A DNA stretch of 64,000 nucleotides from JAJPHU01 sp035553375 (GTDB lineage: Bacteria; Planctomycetota; Planctomycetia; Gemmatales; Gemmataceae): contig DATNCY010000276.1 in NCBI GenBank assembly GCA_035553375.1, forward strand, positions 1-64,000. The letters are read 5' to 3'. Shown here piece by piece: positions 53,186-61,278 of the stretch; position 1 is the stretch's first letter, and each line of letters starts with the position of its first letter. Both the position numbers and the translations under genes were made by a program. A model generated the notes under the pieces. That model saw only the letters and a list, made by a program, of their open reading frames with translations, did no database searches and had not been told where the DNA came from.

Positions 53186-54253
53186 TTAGTTACCCAGGCG
53201 TTGTTTTTTGTCGAAGTCGCGTAGTGCCTGGATCAGTTCACCGATGTTGCCGGCGATAATGGCATCGAGTTTATAAAGGTTCAGGTTGATACGGTGGTCG
53301 GTAACGCGATTTTGCGGGAAATTGTAGGTGCGGATGCGTTCACTTCGATCACCGGAGCCAATCAGCGTCCGCCGTTGCTCGGCCCGCGCGCGATGCAGTT
53401 TTTGCTGCTGAATCTCGTAGACTCGGCTACGCAGAATACGCACAGCGCGCTCATAGTTTTTGTGCTGACTGCGCTCATCCTGGCACTTCACTTCAAGTTC
53501 ATCCGGCGTGCCGCGCTTGTACCAAATGCGCACCGCGCTCTCGGTCTTGTTGACGTGCTGACCGCCCGCGCCGCCGGCGCGCATGCGTTCCCATTCGATG
53601 TCTTGATCGCGAATCTCGACCTGCACTTCATCCGGTTCGGCCAGCACGGCCACCGTGGCGGCGGAAGTGTGAATACGGCCCTGCTGCTCCGTCTTCGGCA
53701 CACGCTGCACGCGATGGCCGCCGCTTTCGTAACGAAAGTGTAAAAAAGCGTCGTCGCCGGTGATGCTGAACACTACTTCCTTGTAACCGCCCTGCTCGCC
53801 GGGATTGAACGAAATGTCCTCGACCTTCCACCCCTGATCGCGGGCGTAATGCGTGTACATGTTGTAGAGATCGCCGGCAAACAGCGCCGCCTCGTCGCCG
53901 CCGGTGCCGGCGCGAACCTCCAAGATAATACTGTCGTAGGTTTCGCCCTCAGCCAGCACGAAATCCTCGAGCCGTGCTTGCAACGCTTCCTGGCGCGAGC
54001 GTAATTCCGCCAATTCTTGCTCGGCATACTGGCGCATCTCCGGGTCGGTCTCGGCGTCGAAAAGCGCCTGCGCTTGTGCCAGATCCTCGGTGATTTTCTT
54101 GTATTCCAGATAGGGTTTGACACGCCGGGCGAGGGTGCCGTGTTCCTTGGCGGTGCGCGTGAAGCGCGCGCGGTCGGCGACCACGATGGGATCGCTGAGT
54201 TGTTGTTCCAGTTCCTGATAGCGTGTCAGCGCTTGCTCGAAAATGGGCCACAT
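53186..54253 (-). CDS. prfA: Peptide chain release factor 1
   Basis: 355 residues from ATG 54253. Reads UAA/UAG stop codons on the ribosome. The RF1 tripeptide-type motif (P-x-T) is seen as PKT in GGHRVQRVPKTEQQGRIHTS; RF2 would have SPF. The peptidyl-hydrolysis motif GGQ is in RAGGAGGQHVNKTESAVRI. CQDERSQHKNYERA and the C-terminal TDHRINLNLYKLD match the family. Full length is normal. Next gene prmC should methylate the GGQ Gln. Confidence 0.96.
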   Translation of the reverse strand: MWPIFEQALTRYQELEQQLSDPIVVADRARFTRTAKEHGTLARRVKPYLEYKKITEDLAQAQALFDAETDPEMRQYAEQELAELRSRQEALQARLEDFVLAEGETYDSIILEVRAGTGGDEAALFAGDLYNMYTHYARDQGWKVEDISFNPGEQGGYKEVVFSITGDDAFLHFRYESGGHRVQRVPKTEQQGRIHTSAATVAVLAEPDEVQVEIRDQDIEWERMRAGGAGGQHVNKTESAVRIWYKRGTPDELEVKCQDERSQHKNYERAVRILRSRVYEIQQQKLHRARAEQRRTLIGSGDRSERIRTYNFPQNRVTDHRINLNLYKLDAIIAGNIGELIQALRDFDKKQRLGN

Positions 54254-54283
54254 GCGCGAAAGCTCCCGTAGTGCATGATTGTT

Positions 54284-54350
54284 GGCGAACGGCCGGCGTT
54301 AGCCGGCTGGTAAGGCATACCCACCAGCCGGCTAACGCCGGCCGTTCGCC
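54284..54350. repeat. Perfect hairpin repeat family G (GCGAACGGCCGGCGTTAGCC)
   Basis: 28-bp exact arms (54284-54311 and 54323-54350) with an 11-base loop, between rpmE and prfA. A single-arm relic lies at 56222-56249. Confidence 0.93.
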
Positions 54351-54389
54351 TGATGATCCGCCAACAGGAGGGTGCCGGATAGGCCAGAG

Positions 54390-54644
54390 CTATTTGGGAG
54401 TGTCGTCGGTGGCGGCGGCAGCGGCTTCGGCTGCCTTCTTGCGTTTGTCCCAGTTGTATTTGCGCTGGAACTTCTCGACGCGGCCGGTCGTATCCAGATA
54501 CTTCATCTTGCCGGTGAAGAACGGATGGCAGGCCGAGCAGATTTCGACCGTGATGTTTTTCTTGGTGCTGCGGGTGACGAACTTGTTGCCGCAGCCACAG
54601 GTCACGGTGGCTTCGGTGTATTCGGGATGGATACCAGACTTCAT
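54390..54644 (-). CDS. rpmE: 50S ribosomal protein L31
   Basis: 84 residues from ATG 54644 (GGAG seven bases upstream); in-frame codons further upstream run through the hairpin repeat at 54726 and are not coding. It starts MKSGIHPEYTEATVTCGCGN and has two cysteine pairs, CGC and CSAC, the zinc-binding (C+) type of L31. HPFFTGKMKYLDTTGRVEKF is the conserved C-terminal core. An Ala-rich tail ends the protein. Its order, rpmE-prfA-prmC, is shared by many bacteria. Confidence 0.95.
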   Translation of the reverse strand: MKSGIHPEYTEATVTCGCGNKFVTRSTKKNITVEICSACHPFFTGKMKYLDTTGRVEKFQRKYNWDKRKKAAEAAAAATDDTPK

Positions 54645-54725
54645 GACGTTCTCCGGTGGTAGACAAACAGATATATTATTGTAGAAATGGATTCGGGATG
54701 ACGGCAAGGTCAGAAACGGTGTCTC

Positions 54726-54776
54726 ACCAGCCCGCAGCGCCAGCAAGGGGATCCCTTGCTGGCGCTACGGGCTGGT
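54726..54776. repeat. Hairpin repeat family A, copy 5
   Basis: ACCAGCCCGCAGCGCCAGCA and its complement with one mismatch, 4-base centre. Located between divergent genes rpmE and the PAP2 phosphatase, not at a gene end. Confidence 0.92.
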
Positions 54777-54799
54777 AAAACCCCATAAGGAGGTACGTA

Positions 54800-55390
54800 A
54801 TGGAATATGTACACGCCGCCGATGGCAACACCTTTTCCTGGTTAGAGAGCCATCACCAGCCCTGGCTGAACGAAGCGATGAAATTCGCCACGCTCCTGGG
54901 CGATAAGAAGACGGTGATCGGCGTCCTGCTCGCGGCGGTGCTGGTCTTCTGGCTTTATGGGCGACGGCGCACCGCCTGTATCGTGCTGGCGACGGCCGTG
55001 CTTGGCTTGGGCATTGCCCAGGGGGTCAAACTCGTGGCGAATCGGCCGCGTCCGGATGTCGCCTGGCGAGTGATCGATCCACCGCATTCGCCGAGTTTCC
55101 CCAGCGGGCATTCTCTCAACTCGATGGCGATTTACGGAGCCATCGCCCTGACCGCCTCGCGTACCCTGCGCCGCCGAATCGTGCGCGGGTTGGTAATCGC
55201 GCTGGGGATTGCTTTGCCGCTGCTTATCGGCATCAGTCGGCCTTATCTCGGTGTTCACTACCCCAGTGATGTACTCGCGGGCTGGCTCGTGGGCCTATCC
55301 TGCGCCCTGCTGGCCTATTGCATTGATGCACGTTGGGGCGAGGGCGGAAGTTTGGCGCGCCGAGTGACTCCTACAACTCATCGGCCGTGA
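54800..55390 (+). CDS. PAP2-family membrane phosphatase
   Basis: 196 residues. ATG 54800 follows a full-strength AAGGAGG seven bases upstream. Membrane segments: VIGVLLAAVLVFWL, ACIVLATAVLGLGIA, LVIALGIALPLLIG, and VLAGWLVGLSCALLAYC. All three PAP2 motifs are present: KLVANRPRP, PSGHS, and SRPYLGVHYPSD with the catalytic His. Family members act on lipid phosphates such as undecaprenyl diphosphate or phosphatidic acid; the substrate here cannot be chosen. Its last 20 bases overlap the convergent zinc peptidase gene. Confidence 0.92.
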   Translation: MEYVHAADGNTFSWLESHHQPWLNEAMKFATLLGDKKTVIGVLLAAVLVFWLYGRRRTACIVLATAVLGLGIAQGVKLVANRPRPDVAWRVIDPPHSPSFPSGHSLNSMAIYGAIALTASRTLRRRIVRGLVIALGIALPLLIGISRPYLGVHYPSDVLAGWLVGLSCALLAYCIDARWGEGGSLARRVTPTTHRP

Positions 55391-56204
55391 AAAATCGCTC
55401 CAAGGCTCTCGGCGAAGCATCGCCGGTTTTGATGCCGCGCGTGAAGGCGCGAACGCGCTGCTGCGAGGTTCCGTGCGTGAAGGAATCCGGGATCACATAG
55501 CCGCGACTCTTTTTCTGGAGCGTGTCGTCGCCGATCGCCTTGGCTGCGGTCAGCGCCGCCTTGATGTCACCCGTTTCGAGGATGTTTTTCATCTCCTGCG
55601 CATGATAGGCCCAGACACCGGCGAGATAATCCGCTTGCAGTTCCAGGCGCACGGAATCGCTCATGCGGCCCTTATGGGTGTGTACCCTGCCGGAGTAACC
55701 GAGAAGTTTCTGCACATGATGGCCGACCTCATGCGCCAGGACATACGCTTCGGCGAACTCTCCCGGCGCATGAAATCGCGTTTTCAGCTCGCGGAAAAAA
55801 TCGAGGTCGATGTATACTTTTTCATCGCTCGGACAATAGAAGGGACCAACAGCGGAATCCGCCGATCCGCAAGCGGATCGGACTTGGCCGGTAAATAGAA
55901 CCAAGGTCGGCTTGCGATAGCTCTTGCCCATCTTGCGAAACTGCGCCGTCCAAACATCTTCGGTGTCTTTCAGGACCACCTTGACCAGATGGGCCGCTTC
56001 TTCCTGTCCCGGATCGAGAGGACGGGTTTCTTCCTGACCGGGTTGACCGTCCTGCGGATTGAGGAAGGGACGAGGATCGAAGCCGAAAATCAGTCCCAGG
56101 ATGACGATGAGGATGGAGCCGGCGCCGCCGATAACCAACCCCGTCTTGCCGAGAGAGCGGCGATCCTCGACATTCTCGCTCTCTTCTCGTCCTCTCCATT
56201 TCAT
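55371..56204 (-). CDS. Neutral zinc metallopeptidase (YpfJ/PF04228 family)
   Basis: 277 residues from ATG 56204 (GGAGG upstream). One N-terminal membrane anchor (VIGGAGSILIVILGLIFGF). The zinc site HEVGHH is in VLAHEVGHHVQKLLG, with the third ligand probably the Glu in LELQADYLAGVWA. DEKVYIDLDFFRELKTRF and IPDSFTHGTSQQRVRAFTRG are family hallmarks. The catalytic domain should face the periplasm. Its physiological substrates are unknown in this family. Confidence 0.9.
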   Translation of the reverse strand: MKWRGREESENVEDRRSLGKTGLVIGGAGSILIVILGLIFGFDPRPFLNPQDGQPGQEETRPLDPGQEEAAHLVKVVLKDTEDVWTAQFRKMGKSYRKPTLVLFTGQVRSACGSADSAVGPFYCPSDEKVYIDLDFFRELKTRFHAPGEFAEAYVLAHEVGHHVQKLLGYSGRVHTHKGRMSDSVRLELQADYLAGVWAYHAQEMKNILETGDIKAALTAAKAIGDDTLQKKSRGYVIPDSFTHGTSQQRVRAFTRGIKTGDASPRALERFFTADEL

Positions 56205-56221
56205 GGTCGGTTTCCTCCGTT

Positions 56222-56249
56222 TATCAGCCGGCTAACGCCAGCCGTTCGC
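56222..56249. repeat. Single-arm relic of family G
   Basis: CAGCCGGCTAACGCCAGCCG plus flanks match one arm of the 54284 hairpin with one change; the complementary arm is missing here. Confidence 0.75.
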
Positions 56250-56271
56250 CAACAAGGGGCCGGATCATGCT

Positions 56272-57348
56272 CTAACTTTCGGATTGTTGCGGCGTCCCCA
56301 GCACAAAGCGGAATAGCAGACCGGCCACCAGCAGAAAGCCGGAGCCGCCGCCGACAATCACCGCCAGAAATAGCGGCTCGAAGAACACCATACGAACCGC
56401 GTCCTCGCGGCCCAAAAAGGGCCACAACCACAACGTCAGCACCACGCCGAGGGCCAGCGACGGGCCGAACGGCAGCGCCTGATTGCCGCGGCGCACCAGC
56501 TGCGCCACGCCGAACAGCAGACCGGGAAACGCGGCGACGAAGCACGATAGCAAAATCGGCTGCCAACCGACGAACGCGCCGGCCATCATCATCAAATCGG
56601 CGTCGCCGACGCCCAGCGCCTCGATGCCGCGCGTCAGTCCGAACGTAAAGCGCACGACACGCATGACCAGCATGCCGGCGACGGCTCCGGCCAATCCGGT
56701 GGCCAGTCCGAGTTGCCAACTGCCCGCCGGCAGCCAGTCCGGTAGCGGATACCAAACCGGCCAAGGATACAGACCGGCCGGCAAACGCGGCGGCACAATT
56801 CCGCTGGTGAACGGCAGCGGTTTCCCCGCATCGGGGAAGGGCCACGCCCAAAGCAGACTGCACGCCAATCCCGCCAACGTGCCGGTGATCGTGATCGGTA
56901 AGGGAATGGCCATATCATCCAGATCGCACAGCGAGGTCAGCAGCAGAAAGCTAACTAGCACGGCATGGCAGAAGAACACCGCCCAGCCGGCACGCGGCAC
57001 GTCTCCCGCAGCGATGGCCGATCGATGCACGGCCAGGTACGGCAGATCGAGAATGTTTCGGCCAATCTCGATGTAAAACAGGCCGGCGAAGAGTAGGCCG
57101 GTAAGCAACTCGATGGCGAGGTAACGCGCGGGAATCGATCCGCGGCAAGTGCGGCAGCGGCCGCGCAGCAAGCAATAACTAAGAAGCGGGATGTTGTCAT
57201 ACCAGCGGATCGACTGCAAACAGCGACCGCAGCGCGGTCCCGGCCAAAGGATGCTTTTTTCCAGCGGCAGACGATAAAAACAGTAGTTGATGACGCTGCC
57301 GACACAGGCACCGATCGCGAATACCGGAATGAGCCAGAGGTAGAACAT
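56272..57348 (-). CDS. Type IV prepilin peptidase (A24 family)
   Basis: 358 residues from ATG 57348. The zinc-binding cysteines CGRC and CRTC lie in the N-terminal loop, as in bifunctional PilD/TcpJ. The two catalytic aspartates are in LCDLDDMAIP and GVGDADLMMM (GxGD). At least seven hydrophobic segments are visible. It cleaves, and may N-methylate, type IV pilin or type II secretion pseudopilin leaders at the inner membrane. A Trp/Pro-rich loop of ~60 residues lies between the two aspartates. No pilin genes are in the window. Confidence 0.93.
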   Translation of the reverse strand: MFYLWLIPVFAIGACVGSVINYCFYRLPLEKSILWPGPRCGRCLQSIRWYDNIPLLSYCLLRGRCRTCRGSIPARYLAIELLTGLLFAGLFYIEIGRNILDLPYLAVHRSAIAAGDVPRAGWAVFFCHAVLVSFLLLTSLCDLDDMAIPLPITITGTLAGLACSLLWAWPFPDAGKPLPFTSGIVPPRLPAGLYPWPVWYPLPDWLPAGSWQLGLATGLAGAVAGMLVMRVVRFTFGLTRGIEALGVGDADLMMMAGAFVGWQPILLSCFVAAFPGLLFGVAQLVRRGNQALPFGPSLALGVVLTLWLWPFLGREDAVRMVFFEPLFLAVIVGGGSGFLLVAGLLFRFVLGTPQQSES

Positions 57349-57374
57349 GGGTTGCGCCTTCTATTTTCCATTTA

Positions 57375-57493
57375 CTAGCCCGGAGCGCCAGCGACGGGGT
57401 TCTTAACGCCAGCGACGGGACTCAGCACCCGTCGCTGGCGCGAAGAAACCCGTCGCTGGCGTTAAGAACCCCGTCGCTGGCGCTCCGGGCTAG
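57375..57493. repeat. Composite inverted repeat with 45-bp perfect arms (AGCGCCAGCGACGGG)
   Basis: 57375-57419 and 57449-57493 are exact complements. Inside each arm the unit CGCCAGCGACGGG occurs twice, and a further unit lies in the centre. It resembles an extended, diverged relative of family A. It encodes the last 23 residues and the stop of the shikimate kinase gene. Confidence 0.95.
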
Positions 57494-58003
57494 TAGACGC
57501 AGCACCTCGTCGGCAATCTCGGCCGGCGAACGCCCCGCTGTCTCGACGACGAGATCGGCACAACGGCGATAAAGCGGCTCTCTTACACGTAATATCTCGG
57601 CAATTTCTTCGCGGCCGCCGACGGTCAGCGCGGGCCGGCGCTCGGCCGTGGAACGATCTCCCTGCAAGCGCTGCCACAACGTCTCCACATCCGCCGTCAG
57701 CCACACCACGCGCCCCGATGCACGCAACAGTTCGCGGTTGCTCTCGCGCAACACGACGCCGCCGCCGGTGCCAATAACGTGTTGCCGCAAACGGCTCAAC
57801 TCCGTCAAGATCGCCGCTTCCTTGTCGCGAAAACCCACCTCGCCCTCGGCGGCGAAAATAGCGCGGATCGATTGTCCATGACGCTTTTCCAGTTCGTCGT
57901 CCGCATCGAGCCATGCCCAACTCAGTTGTTGTGCCAGCAGTCGCGCGACGGTACTCTTGCCGCTGCCGCGTGGACCAATCAAGAAGAGGAGCGATTCGTT
58001 CAC
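57422..58003 (-). CDS. aroK: Shikimate kinase with repeat-encoded C-terminus
   Basis: 193 residues from GTG 58003, GGAG five bases upstream; it overlaps the aroDE stop by four bases (GTGA), so translation is probably coupled. It phosphorylates shikimate in the chorismate pathway. Motifs: P-loop LIGPRGSGKSTVARLLA, DADDELEKRHG (shikimate/Mg site), FRDKEAAIL, GTGGGVVLRESN, and RPALTVGG in the lid. Core length matches normal AroK (~170); the extra 23-residue tail (LARSASDG ... ASDGC) is coded by an inverted repeat and probably has no enzyme role. Confidence 0.93.
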   Translation of the reverse strand: MNESLLFLIGPRGSGKSTVARLLAQQLSWAWLDADDELEKRHGQSIRAIFAAEGEVGFRDKEAAILTELSRLRQHVIGTGGGVVLRESNRELLRASGRVVWLTADVETLWQRLQGDRSTAERRPALTVGGREEIAEILRVREPLYRRCADLVVETAGRSPAEIADEVLRLLARSASDGVLNASDGFLRASDGC

Positions 58004-59580
58004 CGTGTCTCCGTGTCTTCGTCGTCCCGGATGGCGACCGGCGACAGGGCGCGTTTGACGACCTTGCGCATCAACTCGATGGGAGCTTCGCGCTGCGTGA
58101 ACAGCTTGAATTGCTGGGCTGCCTGACGAACGAACAGTTCGACGCCGGTGATGACGTGACAGCCGCGCGAACGCGATTCCTTGACGAGAAGCGTGGTTTC
58201 GGGCGTGTAGACGGTGTCGAAAACGACGAGGCCGGGCTTGAGGAAACTGGGGTGCAGCGGCGCTTCGTCCACGTCCGGGTGCATGCCGACTGAAGTGCAG
58301 TTGATGACCACATCGCACAAGACACTATGCCGTCCCTGCCATTCGATATGCCGGCCGCCGACCTCCTCAGCCAGTTTCGCGGCACGCTCGCTGGTGCGAT
58401 TGGCGACGTTCACCAGAGCGCCCTCGGAGCGCAGGGCGTGAGCCACGGCCCGACCGATGCCGCCCGCGCCGAGTACCAGCACGATCTTGGATTTCAGCGA
58501 CGGCGGCTCAGGCAGTGTCGTGACGATGCCCTTGGATGGTTCGGTGTCCGGGTTATTGAACGAGGTCGGCAGATAAGCGCGCAGCGTGTCGATGACGCCC
58601 TCGTAATCGGTGTTGTAGGCGGAGAAATCGTCGCCGCTGCGGATCAGCGTATTGGCCGCCTTAGCGCGTACCACTGATTCATCTTTGTGCTTGGCCAACT
58701 CCGCCGCCTCTTCTTTGTGCGGAATGGTCACGCTGTAGCCCTGCACCGGAATCTTCATAAACGCCTTGAGCGCATCGGGCAACTCTGGCCGCGGAACGCG
58801 GAACGGTACATACACGGCGTTGATACCCAGATGGCGGAAAGCCATGTTATGCACGAGCGGGCTGAGACTATGACCGACCGGATCGCCGAGGACGCCGAAC
58901 ACCTTCGTGTCGGCGTTGATGCGGTCGTAGTGAAAAATCTGTTTCAGTTCGGGCAGAGACGGCAAGCCGGGCGCGATGCCGCGCTCCTTGTTGAAGGCCG
59001 CGTAGGTGAAGGGAGCGCCGAACTTGGCACCCAGCAGACGGCTAGGCATCCCGAGATCGCCCATGCAGAAGGCCACGGTTGGTCGCGGTGAATTGCGCAG
59101 CAAATCGAGCAGACGTACATTGTCCTTGGGATGCTGGCCGCGCACGGCCAACTTGACCACATCGGCATCCTGCGAACACATGCGCTGATAAATCTTCTCC
59201 AGGTCGGCCGGCACCTCACGCATGTTGTGGTAGCTGACGATGCGTTTAACATCTTTGAAACGGCGGATGTTGTCGGCAATGTCGGTTTCCAGATCGACCC
59301 AGTCGAAGCCGGCGACGATAGCTTGACGCATCAGCGTTAAGCGTGCTTCCTCGGTGCCGCTCCAGCGGCCGCCATCCTGCGGGCGGCGCACCGTGGCGAT
59401 CATCGGACAGGGTTTGTCGTCCAGCAGTCGCTTGAAATCGGGAGCCTTGGCCAGAAAATCCAGGCGCAGCTCGATGAGGCGAGCGCCCTGCTTGGCCGCC
59501 TCCTGAATTTCAATCTGAACCATCTTGTGCCGGGTCCGGCCAATTACGACGCAGATGGGATCAACGTCTAGATGCGTCAC
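58000..59580 (-). CDS. aroDE: Bifunctional 3-dehydroquinate dehydratase (type I) / shikimate dehydrogenase
   Basis: 526 residues from GTG 59580 (GAGGA upstream). Residues ~1-225 are type I DHQ dehydratase: LIELRLDFL, the His in VSYHN and the Schiff-base Lys in DVVKLAV. Residues ~240-510 are shikimate dehydrogenase: GDPVGHSLSPLVHNMAFRHL, VTIPHKE with the catalytic Lys, YNTDYEGV, the NADP fold VLGAGGIGRAVAHALR and NRTSERAAK. This fusion is known from plants and some bacteria, planctomycetes among them. With aroK next, three consecutive steps of the pathway are encoded together. Confidence 0.95.
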   Translation of the reverse strand: MTHLDVDPICVVIGRTRHKMVQIEIQEAAKQGARLIELRLDFLAKAPDFKRLLDDKPCPMIATVRRPQDGGRWSGTEEARLTLMRQAIVAGFDWVDLETDIADNIRRFKDVKRIVSYHNMREVPADLEKIYQRMCSQDADVVKLAVRGQHPKDNVRLLDLLRNSPRPTVAFCMGDLGMPSRLLGAKFGAPFTYAAFNKERGIAPGLPSLPELKQIFHYDRINADTKVFGVLGDPVGHSLSPLVHNMAFRHLGINAVYVPFRVPRPELPDALKAFMKIPVQGYSVTIPHKEEAAELAKHKDESVVRAKAANTLIRSGDDFSAYNTDYEGVIDTLRAYLPTSFNNPDTEPSKGIVTTLPEPPSLKSKIVLVLGAGGIGRAVAHALRSEGALVNVANRTSERAAKLAEEVGGRHIEWQGRHSVLCDVVINCTSVGMHPDVDEAPLHPSFLKPGLVVFDTVYTPETTLLVKESRSRGCHVITGVELFVRQAAQQFKLFTQREAPIELMRKVVKRALSPVAIRDDEDTETR

Positions 59581-60077
59581 ACCGGGATCCTCGCGCGGTT
59601 GACCGCTTGCGGCTTAGCGTTCCGCACGCTCAGACGCAAGCAGTTCAGTCGATTTTTTACTCTAGCGAAGCCGGTCGGAGGCTGCAAGCTACTCAAGTTC
59701 TTGACGGATGTATTGGCGCTTTGGCAAAGGTCGTAGGAGGGCGAAAACGCTAACGTGGTAGGTGCCGCGAGCCGAGCGGCACGCATTGGGTAGGTGCCGC
59801 GAGCCGAGCGGCACTTTGTAAAAAGTCCGGCTCGGCTCGCCGGACCTACCGCCAGTAGGTGCCGCGAGCCGAGCGGCACGCATTAGGTAGGTGCCGCGAG
59901 CCGAGCGGCACTTCTTCCCGTCCGGCTCGGCTCGCCGGACCTATCGAGGGACGTGATGAGCCTCACAAGTTCGGCACACCTTACCCTCCAACCCGGCGAG
60001 ACGCGCGTTCAGGACATTCGTAATCTCCTAATGAGGGACAACAAACGCCGAAACGTGATACTGGAGGAGAAGGAACC
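59581..60077. other. 497-base intergenic region dominated by repeats
   Basis: It separates divergent aroDE and ackA. An imperfect family I hairpin (59603-59642), a tandem composite element (59756-59943) and an unannotated 130-base stretch before ackA are present. A short frame from 59953 lacks support. No promoter could be assigned with confidence. Confidence 0.6.
59756..59943. repeat. Tandem composite element with complementary hairpin loops
   Basis: Four copies of GTAGGTGCCGCGAGCCGAGC plus GGCAC (from 59758, 59790, 59855, 59887) and two of GTCCGGCTCGGCTCGCCGGA plus C (from 59825 and 59919). It is a tandem duplication of a ~97-base unit. Each short unit is itself a hairpin (GTGCCGC/GCGGCAC and GTCCGGC/GCCGGAC); the loops GAGCCGA and TCGGCTC are complementary. 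Confidence 0.93.
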
Positions 60078-61271
60078 GTGTCTCGCATCCTCACGATCAA
60101 CGGCGGTTCATCGAGTATCAAGTTCGCCCTCTATGCCGCAGGCGAACCGCCGCGCCGTCTGCTCTCCGGGCTGATCGAGCGAGTCGGCCAGGCCGAGGCC
60201 GGATTGATCGCGAAGGACGACAAGGGCACGTCCCAGCGCCATCCCTTCGCGGCCGCGGATCACGCGCAGGCCGGCGCGGCCTTGATTCATTGGCTCACGC
60301 ATCGCGGCGGTTTCGAGGAAGTGGCGGCGGTCGGTCATCGGGTGGTCCACGGTGGCCCGCGCTACCGCGATCCGCAACGGGTCACGCCGGAACTATTGGA
60401 CGAACTACGCCGGCTGATTCCACTTGATCCCGCCCATCTTCCCGGCGAAATCGCCCTGATTGAGGCGTTCCAACAACACTGTCCGAACCTGCCGCAAATA
60501 GCGTGTTTCGATACGGCGTTTCACCGCGACATGCCGCGCGTCGCCCAGATGCTACCGATCCCACGACACTACGACGACCAGGGCATCCAGCGTTTCGGTT
60601 TTCATGGGCTGTCCTACACTTATCTGCTCGAAGAACTCGAACGCATCGCGGGCCGGCAAGCGGCGCAGGGCCGCCTCGTGATGGCTCACCTGGGTGCCGG
60701 CGCGAGCATGGCGGCCATTCGCGATGGTAAATGTCTCGATACGACGATGGGCTTCACGCCAACTTCCGGACTGGTGATGGGCACACGCACGGGCGATCTC
60801 GATCCGGGAGTGCTGGTTCATCTGCTGCGCACGGAGCAGCTGAACGCCGATCAGCTTGACGAACTGGTCAACCGTCGTTCGGGATTGCTCGGCGTCTCGG
60901 AAATTAGCTCCGACATGCGCGATTTGCTGAGCCGACAAGCCGGCGACCGCCGCGCCGCCGAGGCGGTTGAGTTGTTTTGTTACCGGGCGAAAATGTGGAT
61001 CGGCGCGCTGGCGACGGTGCTTGGCGGTCTGGATACGCTCATCTTCAGCGGCGGCATCGGCGAGAATGCCGCCGAAGTGCGGGCACGCATTTGCGCGGGC
61101 CTCGATTTCCTCGGCATCCATCTCGACCCTGATCGCAACACGGCCAACGCGCCCATCATCTCCACGGACACGAGCATGGCCGTCGTGCGTGTTATCCGCA
61201 CGGATGAAGAATGGATGATCGCCCAGAGTGTGGGCCGTCTGCTTGCGAACGAGCAAACTCCGAAAGGATAA
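60078..61271 (+). CDS. ackA: Acetate kinase
   Basis: 397 residues from GTG 60078, with GGAGGAGAAGGA upstream. Converts acetyl phosphate and ADP to acetate and ATP (reversible). Motifs: ILTINGGSSSIKFALY, VGHRVVHGG, CFDTAFHRDMP, GFHGLSYTYLLEEL, MAHLGAGASMAAI, and FSGGIGENAAEVRARI. Length is typical (~400). It is seven bases upstream of the phosphoketolase gene, so acetyl phosphate is made and used by neighbouring products. Confidence 0.96.
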   Translation: MSRILTINGGSSSIKFALYAAGEPPRRLLSGLIERVGQAEAGLIAKDDKGTSQRHPFAAADHAQAGAALIHWLTHRGGFEEVAAVGHRVVHGGPRYRDPQRVTPELLDELRRLIPLDPAHLPGEIALIEAFQQHCPNLPQIACFDTAFHRDMPRVAQMLPIPRHYDDQGIQRFGFHGLSYTYLLEELERIAGRQAAQGRLVMAHLGAGASMAAIRDGKCLDTTMGFTPTSGLVMGTRTGDLDPGVLVHLLRTEQLNADQLDELVNRRSGLLGVSEISSDMRDLLSRQAGDRRAAEAVELFCYRAKMWIGALATVLGGLDTLIFSGGIGENAAEVRARICAGLDFLGIHLDPDRNTANAPIISTDTSMAVVRVIRTDEEWMIAQSVGRLLANEQTPKG

Positions 61272-61278
61272 TAGCCTC

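Noticed and set aside
59756..59943. Possible CRISPR array
   Set aside because: Spacers are not unique or of even length, units occur in both orientations, and no cas genes are present.
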